A stretch of 64,000 nucleotides of DNA from Epiperipatus broadwayi (taxonomy: Eukaryota; Onychophora; Udeonychophora; Euonychophora; Peripatidae). The notes under the pieces were generated by a model. It was not told the DNA's origin, made no database searches, and saw only the letters and a program-made list of their open reading frames with translations. Below are positions 10,926 through 20,639 of this stretch, piece by piece. Made by a program: the position numbers and the translations under genes. Numbering within the stretch: position 1 is the stretch's first letter; each line of letters starts with the position of its first letter. Location of the stretch: assembly GCA_028023455.1 (NCBI GenBank), contig JAQFVV010012400.1, positions 16,425,490 through 16,489,489 of the forward strand. The letters run 5' to 3'.

Positions 10926-12159
10926 TTAAGAATGTTTTTTAAAGAAATCTTTCCAAATAGGAGGAAGTTTGCACGTATCATCTCGCTTATTGATACAATC
11001 TGGCCTTTTAAGTATCTCAATGGCTTCTCTGATTTTGCATTGGTAGAGATTATCACATCTGGATATGATCCTGGTACTAGAAAAATCTATTTTATGACCT
11101 GAATCTATAGTATGGAGTGAGAGTGCTGATGATGATGAGTGTTGTTTAACTGCATTAGCATGCTCATCTCTCCTAACACTGATGCGGACGATTACTCATA
11201 CCTATGTAAGAAGCTTTACAATTTTTACATGAGATTTGATAGACACCATGAGATTCAAGAGGGATTGAATCCTTAGGCTTGGTTATTATATTGCTGATCT
11301 TTTGATGAGCAGAAAATGCTGTATCTATATTATAGCATTTTAATATACGTCCGATACTGTCTGTAGTTCCTTTTACATATGGAACACAAATCCTAATAGC
11401 TGACTTATCATCTTTTTGTTTCCTATTTTGTCTATTTTGGGCTTGAAATAAGGCTTTTTTTATAAATTTGTAATTATAACTATTTGCTAATAAAACACTA
11501 TTAATATGATTTATTTCTTCTTTCAGATGTGTGTCATCTGAAAGGTTAATTGCTCTATTTAAAAGAGTTTTGGCTACAGAAACTATCTGAGTTGGGTGAT
11601 GATGAGAATGGAAATGTAAATATCTGTCTGTGTGTGTATCCTTTCTGTAAATAGAAAAAGATAAACTATTTGGTGTTCTAGTCACCAGAACATCAAGAAA
11701 AGGGAGTTTTCCATCAGACTCTGTCTCCATTGTAAATTTAATATGAGGATGCATATTATTTAAATGTAAGAAAAAATCATCTAATGTATTTTTTCCATGT
11801 TGCCATATGACAAAAGTGTCATCTATGTATCTGAGCCAAATGAGAGGTTTTAAAGATGATGATTCTAAAGCACGAGTTTCTATATATTCCATGAATAAAT
11901 CAGCTATTACTCCTGAGATAGGTGAGCCCATAGGAGTACCAAAAACTTGTCTGTAATGCTGTCCATTGTATACAAAATATGTATTTAAGAGACAATGTTT
12001 AATCAAAGCAATAATATGGTCTGGTAAATTGCAACGTTGTGAGATTATATTTAAAGCTTCATCAATTGGAATGTTTGTAAACAAAGACACGACATCAAAA
12101 CTGACCAGAATGTCACTAGCATTAATTTTTAAACTTTTTAAAACAGAAATATTTCTGTT
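10926..12159 (-). pseudogene. Penelope-like RT/GIY-YIG polyprotein, left copy, truncated and frameshifted
   Basis: Minus-strand frame open from 12159; the first recognisable residues are ISVLKSLKINASDILVSFD then VVSLFTNIPIDEAL, the PLE reverse-transcriptase start of the palm. Next come GTPMGSPISGVIADLFMEY (motif B region) and WLRYIDDTFVIW with the YxDD catalytic motif, then KLPFLDVLV. The C-terminal GIY-YIG endonuclease begins GVYQISCKNCKASYIG. An extra base at 11185-11186 breaks the frame just after YIGMSNR, so the annotated frame ends at 11173; the rest of the endonuclease (to the equivalent stop at about 10926-10928) continues in another frame. The N-terminal part expected of a full PLE is missing because the copy is cut at the palindrome centre. 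It retains the first palm segment that is deleted in the right copy. It would not encode an active protein. Confidence 0.85.
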
Positions 12160-12176
12160 TTAAAAAGTTTAAAAAT
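12125..12176. repeat. Perfect spacerless palindrome at the element junction
   Basis: 26 bases (12125-12150) are followed immediately by their exact reverse complement (12151-12176); the centre reads ACAGAAAT/ATTTCTGT. Beyond this core the left arm carries 58 bases (12067-12124) absent from the right arm, after which perfect pairing resumes. A centre without spacer can extrude as a cruciform and is prone to central deletion, which fits the one-sided 58-base loss. Confidence 0.9.
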
Positions 12177-13316
12177 ATTGATGAAGCTTTAAATATAATC
12201 TCACAACGTTGCAATTTACCAGACCATATTATTGCTTTGATTAAACATTGTCTCTTAAATACATATTTTGTATACAATGGACAGCATTACAGACAAGTTT
12301 TTGGTACTCCTATGGGCTCACCTATCTCAGGAGTAATAGCTGATTTATTCATGGAATATATAGAAACTCGTGCTTTAGAATCATCATCTTTAAAACCTCT
12401 CATTTGGCTCAGATACATAGATGACACTTTTGTCATATGGCAACATGGAAAAAATACATTAGATGATTTTTTCTTACATTTAAATAATATGCATCCTCAT
12501 ATTAAATTTACAATGGAGACAGAGTCTGATGGAAAACTCCCTTTTCTTGATGTTCTAGTCACCAGAACACCAAATAGTTTATCTTTTTCTATTTACAGAA
12601 AGGATACACACACAGACAGATATTTACATTTCCATTCTCATCATCACCCAACTCAGATAGTTTCTGTAGCCAAAACTCTTTTAAATAGAGCAATTAACCT
12701 TTCAGATGACACACATCTGAAAGAAGAAATAAATCATATTAATAGTGTTTTATTAGCAAATAGTTATAATTACAAATTTATAAAAAAAGCCTTATTTCAA
12801 GCCCAAAATAGACAAAATAGGAAACAAAAAGATGATAAGTCAGCTATTAGGATTTGTGTTCCATATGTAAAAGGAACTACAGACAGTATCGGACGTATAT
12901 TAAAACGCTATAATATAGATACAGCATTTTCTGCTCATCAAAAGATCAGCAATATAATAACCAAGCCTAAGGATTCAATCCCTCTTGAATCTCATGGTGT
13001 CTATCAAATCTCATGTAAAAATTGTAAAGCTTCTTACATAGGTATGAGTAATCGTCGCATCAGTGTTAGGAGAGATGAGCATGCTAATGCAGTTAAACAA
13101 CACTCATCATCATCAGCACTCTCACTCCATACTATAGATTCAGGTCATAAAATAGATTTTTCTAGTACCAGGATCATATCCAGATGTGATAATCTCTACC
13201 AATGCAAAATCAGAGAAGCCATTGAGATACTTAAAAGGCCAGATTGTATCAATAAGCGAGATGATACATGCAAACTTCCTCCTATTTGGAAAGATTTCTT
13301 TAAAAAACATTCTTAA
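12174..13316 (+). CDS. Penelope-like reverse transcriptase with GIY-YIG endonuclease, right copy, 5'-truncated
   Basis: The recognisable frame begins NIDEALNIISQRCNLPDH at 12174 and ends at TAA 13314-13316, about 380 codons. The frame is open leftward across the palindrome centre but is not homologous there, because a 58-bp deletion (not a multiple of three) removes the FD-containing first palm motif. No ATG start is present. Domains: RT palm with GTPMGSPISG and WLRYIDDTFVIW (YxDD), the KLPFLDV segment, a basic linker with QNRQNRKQKDD, then a complete GIY-YIG endonuclease: GVY, a CKNC cysteine pair, YIG, the RISVRRDEHANAV helix with Arg and Glu-His, and the downstream ALSLHTIDSGHKIDF histidines. 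These are the hallmarks of EN+ PLEs, which prime reverse transcription from a cut in target DNA. Missing the 5' part and the first catalytic aspartate, it is not expected to be active, but it has no stop or frameshift in the part that remains. Confidence 0.85.
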   Translation, partial: NIDEALNIISQRCNLPDHIIALIKHCLLNTYFVYNGQHYRQVFGTPMGSPISGVIADLFMEYIETRALESSSLKPLIWLRYIDDTFVIWQHGKNTLDDFFLHLNNMHPHIKFTMETESDGKLPFLDVLVTRTPNSLSFSIYRKDTHTDRYLHFHSHHHPTQIVSVAKTLLNRAINLSDDTHLKEEINHINSVLLANSYNYKFIKKALFQAQNRQNRKQKDDKSAIRICVPYVKGTTDSIGRILKRYNIDTAFSAHQKISNIITKPKDSIPLESHGVYQISCKNCKASYIGMSNRRISVRRDEHANAVKQHSSSSALSLHTIDSGHKIDFSSTRIISRCDNLYQCKIREAIEILKRPDCINKRDDTCKLPPIWKDFFKKHS

Positions 13317-13361
13317 ATTTAACATTTTTGCTATTGGTGGGATTTTTAATGTTTTATTCAA

Positions 13362-13490
13362 ACCAGTGATTGTAGCGCCTCTACAACCGTCTTTCTACCT
13401 TTTTATAACTCTGTGGATGGCTTGTGTGACCAAGTCGAAACGTCAGTATATTGATATTAAAAGTTTTTAACACGGATGAACCCGCAAAAT
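13362..13490 (+). promoter_or_regulatory. PLE 3' terminal region with a conserved stem-loop
   Basis: After the stop codon both copies keep a nearly identical tail. It includes GGCTTG-TGTGAC-CAAGTC, a 6-bp hairpin followed directly by GAAACGTC (13418-13444), and ends AACACGGATGAACCCGC. PLE long terminal repeats often contain hammerhead ribozymes whose stem II is followed by GAAAC. The strict CUGANGA box is not present upstream (the sequence is CTGTGGATG), so I call only the hairpin-GAAAC, not a ribozyme. The mirror copy lies at about 10752-10880 on the minus strand. Confidence 0.45.
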
Positions 13491-13505
13491 ATGTATTTAA
13501 TATAT

Positions 13506-15036
13506 TTAACCCGTGCAAATCTTCGTTTTAACATATATATATAAAGTGCCAAAACTATAGACTTGATAACATTATTAACGAATTTATTTCCTGATTGGAA
13601 CCTAAAGAAATTTTTTAATAAAACTTGAACATAGTTAAAGATAAACAAAAAAAAAATCCATATGCCAAATAAATTAATTTTACTCAATACAATTTCTACT
13701 TATTATTGCTAGTTTGTGACTAAGTTTTAATATGATGCTCTTAACATGGTTCATCAATTATAGGAATTACTTTGAATGATTTTTAATTTAAAGTAAGTAT
13801 TTTTAGATAGTGGAATAATCCACAATTATCATTAGATGCTACCATATTGATGTCAACTTCTTGTATCAATATATCTGTTTATGAAATTTTTATTACAATA
13901 TAAATCATCTATAACTGTTTCCTCTTTTGCAATTTGGAATGTTTTGCTATAACATGGATATAATAGTGTTACCAATACTGTCCTATATCACTGCAGCCCA
14001 ATCAGAATGCTAATAATAAAACATCAAGACAAAGTTGACAAAATGAACAAAAATTCAGCAAGACAATTTCTTTATAGAAGTTTGTAAAAGGAAAGAAGAA
14101 ATAATCAATAGACAAAAAAAAAAAAAAATACTAATAAAAATTCCCTTTTAAATGATTGACAAAAGACTAGAACAGTTATGTAAAATAATTTGCCATTATT
14201 GTGACATTTTATTGTACTGATATAATCATTTCTAAAATATATAAAATTTGTTTTTGAAGTTTTCTGATCTTTTGCTAGATATCCTGCACTGATTATCTTA
14301 TACTGAGCCTCATTTATGAGTAATATAATAGGCCAAATAAGAAATTAAATCTATATTTCATGTAAAGATTCTTAAGATTTCAATAATTCTCTAATGAAAT
14401 TTTAAACTCTGATCCTAATATTATTCAAACAATATCACAGAATTACTTGTGAAATAATATGCATCAATATCTACCTACATAGTCATATGGATTAAAGCAA
14501 CAACTAATCTCATTGTCAATATAAATAAATACTGATTATATTACATCTCAGTATTATTATTAACAATAAAGAAATATACAGGCAATCACACACCAAGAGA
14601 CAAAATTAAACTACATTACTATTAAAAAAAAAAAAAGGCTAAGATAGATTTAAGTAAAATAAATACAGATTGATTAAGATTAGTATGAAATCATTCATAA
14701 ACATACATAATCTAACAGCCACCATTAAACATCATTTATATATGCTACATTAATACTTTCCATGTTAGAATCATATTAAAAATATGTTTACTGTATTTTT
14801 ATTCTTAATAATACATTCTAGTTTAGAGAAAGTACCAGCAGTACTGTTAAAAACAATAATCCATATTAATTAAAATATTGCTATGAAAATATATATATAT
14901 TAAATAATATATTTGTTATTGTAGAATGTTTTCAGTTTCATTTATTCATTTGCAAAAAAACAACAACAATAACAACAATACAATGAATTATATTTATTTT
15001 CATTTTATTATATTTTTTAAAAATCAATCCTATACA
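13506..15036. other. AT-rich DNA without recognisable genes
   Basis: A-tracts (e.g. near 14116-14129 and 14625-14636), AT microsatellite runs and no supported coding frame or inverted repeat. Confidence 0.5.
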
Positions 15037-15038
15037 TC

Positions 15039-15290
15039 AGGGGTGTCCAACACATTGATCGTGATCTGGCAAAAGCTGTGGGGTAATGAGTGAAAAAGAT
15101 TTTCAAGTTTTTTAATTTTCGTTTTTGTTCTAATTTTTATTATTATTATTATTATTAATAATAACAAGTCAGATGTCACATGACTTATATATAGCTTGCA
15201 CTTACAAATATGTAAAATTTTACATATTATTATTATTAATAATAATAATAATGATGATGATGATGATGATGATGTTGCTTTATTTTTATT
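15039..15290 (+). mobile_element. hAT-like terminus followed by trinucleotide microsatellites
   Basis: CAGGGGTGTCCAACACATTG at 15039-15058 is a typical hAT-type terminal inverted repeat. A matching opposite end is not visible nearby, so the element is truncated or its far end is decayed. The body contains a (TTA)n tract at about 15138-15160 and a compound (ATT)n-(GAT)n tract at about 15226-15276; these explain the poly-Ser/Leu/Ile open frame on the minus strand, which is not a gene. Confidence 0.5.
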
Positions 15291-15299
15291 GTACAAAAA

Positions 15300-17480
15300 A
15301 TTATGACCTCATTTAACCATTCCATTGAGCCCAATCTGAAATTAGTAATCGCTTCAACTTATGATAACAAGGAAACCATACATATGACACATATGTACCT
15401 TCATTCAATTCAGCATTCATTTTCCTTTCAATGTAATTCCCATTTCTCATGGATAAAAAATAAGGATTTTGTGATGATTTTTCCAAATAGTAAATTTACT
15501 TTTTTTCCACTTTTGTTCTTCTTATGGTTTAATGTTTAGTGAGAAATTTACAGTGGAAAATAATGGATTATTCAACTGATTCAAGCATTGACAGTGATTT
15601 CTCATGTAAGACTGATAGACTAAACTTTCTTGTAATTTTCTGCTAGTGATTTCTTGGAAGTAATAGTAGTTATTGTGTCTAAAAAAAAGAAGCTATCTTT
15701 CTTCATAAATTCAGCAATTGTCTACCAAATGGTGTTTAGAAAAAAGTTTTTACCACTGAATATTATTACCAAGATTTTCAATCACTCATATGTAATTATT
15801 TTTTTCAAATATTATTTTATAAATATTACTTTTACCCCTTTTTTTCTGTATTAATTATAATAAATTAATAATGTTTAGACATTTAAATGTAAGCCTTTTC
15901 TGTTTAAATGTCTTCACATTTATTAATTTACAACAATTATTATTTTATAGAAAAATGAATGAAAAAAAAATTATTTGTGATATTAACAAGAACAAGAAAA
16001 GTTCCAGACTGGAAAATTTATATCATCAATTAGTGCATTTTTGTTAATGATAATAGATATTTCTTGTAGATCACACACACACATATATAGAGGATATCTG
16101 CATTTAGATCAGAAACAAAAACATATTATTCTTTTTTCATACATTTTTAAATTTAAATTATAATTTTAAAATGTCATCAAATATTAAAAGTAAAAATTAC
16201 AATAAAATTTAGCCAATTATATGTGTGTGGCCAACGTTATATATATATATGACTACTGCACTGTAAACTTTAGACCTGTGTAACAGATGTATAAAAAGAT
16301 GATAGTTGATAAAAACTATTAAGAAATTTGCCGATTAGAGTAACATGAAAAAATATGATCACTCAAAACCAATAAAGTGAGGTGGCAAATGATGGTTCCG
16401 TAGTAGATAACTATTATGAACTGGGTTCAAATTATGGATCTAACGCAGATAGCTATAACGGACATGTGTGCCACATGGAGCTTTTTATAGGTAAAAATAC
16501 AACTAGTAATATTTGGATACTCAAGCCGTGTTCTTAGTAGTTTCATAATATTCAAAAAGAAAGTGCTATCTTATCTGCCTTAAAAAAAAAAAGGCATAAA
16601 ATATTTTTTTTGACTATGGAGTGATGATTGGACACAAAACCAGTGTTCAGGGACTGTTTATTGAATAATCAACCGAAAATGAAATAGGTAATGTTTTTCT
16701 TCAAACTCTATTTAGTTTTATTTAGAAATGTTGACTGATATGTCAGTCATTGTAACATGTTCGTGTGTTGATGATTTGTCCTTGGGCCCAGATGAGGAGT
16801 CATGAAAAGTTCTAATGGGTAAGTTACATCAACATTTTTATTTATATGTTTATTTTTTTGCTATATGTTAAAATAACATTTGATTATTTGTAAGCAATCA
16901 TTTTGGGATAATCACTTGATTTTCTATTTTAGATGAATTGTACCTAGAAATCAAATATTTTTCATTAGATGAAAAGTCAGACAGTAAAACTAGTATTATT
17001 ATTAATAATAATATTCTATATTGAATTAAATCTAAACTTTTTTTTTCAGTTGAGCTACACATGTATTGTATATGAACATTTACAACCTAAGGACTATTTT
17101 AGATTTATTCCTTTCTACCACTTTCATTGATTATATAGATACCTACAAGAAAAGAATAGCCATGGGATTTCTAGGAAAAATGAAAGATTTCAATGTCTCT
17201 ATTTTTTGATTTTTGGAATAATGGATTGTCTTAGGTAAATCATGTTATATACCATTTTACTGGAAATTTTGAATAAAATTTGTTAATAAAAATATAATTT
17301 TAAGATTTATCTGTTAAAATTTAATATTTATGAAGAAACATAAAAATAATAATTTTTTAAAGTATAAAAATGTTATTTTTTTAAATTATTATTTTGAATA
17401 TGTAATATCAATATGTTTTCAGGTTTATTATATTTCTTGGTATATTACTTTTCTGTTAACACACACCACTTAACTTTTGT
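15300..17480. other. AT-rich DNA with little structure
   Basis: Short spurious open frames only. Around 16395-16470 the plus strand has GTAGTAGATAAC followed by TGGGTTCAAATTATGG, an A-box/B-box-like pair that may be a degraded SINE head. Nothing else is supportable. Confidence 0.4.
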
Positions 17481-17494
17481 AAAATACAAAGCAA

Positions 17495-17742
17495 TGTTAT
17501 CATAAAATATATATATTAAACCAAAGTTTCCAAAAATTCAATATATAGCTGCCGAAAAGTATAGAGGTTAAAAAGGTAAATTTGAAATTGGCCTGCAAAT
17601 CAAAAAGGTTTCCCACCCTAATGATTAGGGATAAATTAATTAAATTTTTAATCAAATATAGCAGGGTAATATTGTATGGCCCACAAATAATATTATAAAT
17701 ATCCAAATGAACCTTGACAGAAAAAGATTCCCCATCTCTGCT
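17495..17742 (-). mobile_element. Degenerate hAT-like fragment
   Basis: Read on the minus strand the right end is CAGAGATGGGGAATCTTTTT, a diverged hAT-type terminus, followed by a GGCCCA motif typical of such elements. A second, internal terminus-like string (AGGGTGGGAAACCTTTTTG, minus strand near 17600-17618) suggests a nested or duplicated end. No target duplication is found. The 68-codon open frame in this stretch has no recognisable domain. Confidence 0.4.
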
Positions 17743-17749
17743 ATAAATA

Positions 17750-19700
17750 AATGAAACTGAACTTCTTATTGTGGCTAATTACAAAAATAAAAAATATTGC
17801 ATTAAGAAAATTAAAGTAAAAACAACTGTACATATAAAATAAAAATCCATTTTAAATTGGCAATCAAACTTTATATTTATTCACAGAGGCCAGTGTTGAA
17901 ATAATATAATGTTTGGGAAGCTGATTTGTTATTTTTATACAAAGTAAATAGTTTCATTAGCTAGTATCTTGGGATCTGAATAAAAATAGAAAATTAGTTT
18001 CTTAATTACCTCTACTTATTTATTTTTCTTATTTGAAAGAAAAAAATCCAATTAAAAAAAAACAAAACATTGGAAATAAAGCAGAAGAAAAAAAAAATTG
18101 TTTACACAATATATTCCAAATGACAGATGCAATTTCACTATTAACATCTATAGAATAAAATCTATTTACAATAAATAATCTTTTATGTTATTATCCATCT
18201 TCAGTATACCCATTTAACTGATTTTAATGTATTATCTGTTTATTTAGTTTCTACAATTAGAGGCTATTGGAAAAACCTTTGAATTTGCAGTAGGCTATTT
18301 ATCCTCTCTCTTAATTATTGACCCTTTTCCTTGGCCAATTAATAAACATTAAACAAAATATATTAAGAATATATTTCTTAAATAGATAGATATATATATG
18401 ATATTTCTAGTAACTACAATTAACAATTTTTCATCTAAAATATACAGTAGTATATAATGAGGGAAGGGGGGAGGGAATGATTCCTAACATGTAACACTAT
18501 TAATTCAAAAATTTTGGTTCCAAGGTTTTTATGGAATTGTAAATTTTTCAGATTTCAAAAAAAGATATTTTTCCTTCTTATTTAAACTCAAATTTTATTA
18601 AGATATAAAAAAGGAGGGATAGGAGCTGCTCTCTGCAATTAGCCTTATTAACTTATTAATATTTACTGGATACTTTTTTGTTCTTTAATTTTGTTTGTAA
18701 ATGGGTGTACAAACCAATTTATTTGTTATAAAAGACAAAGATCACCTTTGAAATTGTATTTGGATAATGGAAATTTTTGATTAATAGGTATTTGGATTAA
18801 CAGTACTTTTTGATATGTATTTTGATCTACAAATCTATTCAATTAGGCTAAACCACCCATGGCTTCCCAAATGCCATATACTATTGCCTTGTACTTTTTC
18901 ATGCATATTACACAAAATTTATAAATACCATAGTTTTAGTGAGCATTTACTTACAAACAAATAATCTTCAATAAATACATAAAAGATTATTAGTTAATTT
19001 TTATTATGTTAGAAAAATTGGTACTTGTTAGTTTTTCTATAAACCAAGATGGCAGCCCATATTTTTGATAAATATACAGTTTTGAGGGCCTGCAATTTAC
19101 CGAAGATGTGTTACTTGTTAAATTAAAACAAAATTAATTAATCGATTGCTAAATTAATAAAAAAGAAATAAATTTCATTAAGAAGCTCTACTTAATTTTT
19201 TTTTTACTTATTCTGTGGGAAACAACTAGATGCTCTTAACATTGACATATTTTGATTCAATTCAGTGAGTTTTTTTTTTGTCAGCAGTTTTCTTGGTAAA
19301 TTGTCATAATGATAAAAATTTGGGACCTTCCTGTCACAAAGAGTAATGCAGTTGACAATTTCCAAAGATATGAGATCCTGCCCAGTATGCATTAATGGTC
19401 ATGATATGATTGCATGCCATTGTCATGAATAAAGTGCAAATATTATATATACAGATATTTTTTCATTTTTCTGTTAGTAAGTTAATCCAAAAAAAAAAAA
19501 AAACTGTAAATATTTTAATTAATTTTTCCATAATTATTTGCTTTTTAAAATAACAGTAATAAAAAATAAAATATTTTTTTGTAAATATTTTTAGGTCCTG
19601 AAACTATAGATTTATCAAAAATATGAGGTGCCATCTTGGTTTACTGGAAAACACTCAAGTACCAAAAAAATTTTCTATTTCGATTAACTTAGATATAGAC
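17750..19700. other. AT-rich DNA without recognisable genes
   Basis: Homopolymer tracts and AT-rich low-complexity sequence; a short G-rich tract (GAGGGAAGGGGGGAGGG) near 18459-18476. No coding evidence. Confidence 0.5.
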
Positions 19701-19722
19701 TGAATTTAATAAAATCAAATAT

Positions 19723-20636
19723 AAATATATCAAATTTATTAAGTGCAAGCAGATAACATTGTAATAACGGGAAAGGCTAAACCCTTTGAAAGATGCGCTT
19801 TTAAACATGCTTATGTGTTAGCCAATCAGATATAATAATGACTGCACATGGAACTCTTAATTCTAAAACACAAGCCAGAACTATAAGAAAAAGATGGGAC
19901 CCACTTCTTCTATGCTTAAATTTATATATAAATAAGCCAAACTCAAGAGTTTCGAACTAAGAGTGTGAGGCTTAAAATACCTTCACATTTAATTCATTAA
20001 ATATTATACATAAATAAACACCGTGAAATCTTTCAATTTACTATGAAGCAATTTTCAAATCTAATGAAATGATAGTAACAAATGTAAATATATCAAATTT
20101 ATTAAGCACAAGCAGATAACATTGTAATAATGTGAAAGGCTAAAAACCTTTGAAAGATGCACTTTTAAATATGCTTAGGTTCCATGTGCAGTCATTATTA
20201 CATCTGATTGGCTGTCATATAAGCATGTTTAAAAGCACATCTTTTGAAGGTTTTTAGCCTTTCATGTTATTACAATGTTATCTGCTTGCGCTTAATAACT
20301 TTGATATATTTACATTTGTTACTATCATTTCATTAGATTTGAAAATTGTTTCATAGTAAATCAAAAGATTTCATGTTGTTTATTTATATATAATATTTAG
20401 TGAATTAAATGTGAAGGTATTTTAAGCTTCACACTCTTAGTTCGAAACGCTCGAGTCTGGCTTATTTATATATAAATTTAAGCATAGAAGAAGATGGGTC
20501 TCAGCTTTTTCTTATAGTTCTGGCTTGTGTTTTAGAATTAAGAGTTTTGCATGCAGTCATTATTACATCTGATTGGCTGTCACATAAGCATGTTTAAAAG
20601 TACATCTTCCAAAGGTTTTTAGCCTTTCACGTTATT
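19723..20636. mobile_element. Fold-back element with nested repeats
   Basis: A large imperfect palindrome of about 0.9 kb with its centre near 20180. Order: R1 (19723-19850), unique U (19850-20085), partial R2 (20086-20180), then inverted R2' (20181-20310), U' (20311-20547) and R1' (20548-20636). R units carry the motifs AGCAGATAACATTGTAATAA, GGCTAAA-CCTTTGAAAGATGC and CAATCAGAT; U carries AGTTTCGAACTAAGAGTGTG. Because R recurs inside each arm, each arm is itself bounded by direct repeats. AAAATCAAATATA occurs on both outer flanks (19710 and 20637) and may be a target duplication or arm remnant. There is no coding sequence. Fold-back or compound hairpin MITE is the best label; arms differ by several percent, so it is not very recent. 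Confidence 0.75.
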
Positions 20637-20639
20637 AAA

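Larger units (their letters stand above)
10737..13505. mobile_element. Head-to-head palindrome of two Penelope-like elements
   Basis: Two 5'-truncated copies of one Penelope-like element (PLE) lie in inverted orientation. The left copy reads minus from 12150 to about 10737; the right copy reads plus from 12151 to about 13505. Their 5' truncation points meet exactly at 12150/12151 with no spacer. The arms are nearly identical: one single-base indel, one 58-bp indel near the centre and only a handful of substitutions over about 1.35 kb. The outer ends match until around the AATATAT beyond GCGGGTTCATCCGTG (left) and its complement (right). PLEs are known to leave partial inverted or tandem copies on insertion, so this may be one integration product, or a later inverted duplication. 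No convincing target duplication is visible in the AT-rich flanks. Confidence 0.85.

Noticed and set aside
10772-11102. Open frames on both strands at the PLE ends (also 13140-13470)
   Set aside because: They are shadows of the PLE C-terminus and 3' tail, mirrored in both arms.
13400-13450. Hammerhead ribozyme
   Set aside because: Stem-GAAAC is present but the CUGANGA core is not, so a ribozyme call is not supported.
14940-14990. CRISPR-like or short spaced repeats (CAACAACAATAACAACAA)
   Set aside because: Simple trinucleotide repeat in a eukaryotic genome; no spacer structure.
15030-15296. Open frame with poly-Ser, poly-Leu and poly-Ile
   Set aside because: Translation of (GAT)n and (TTA)n microsatellites.
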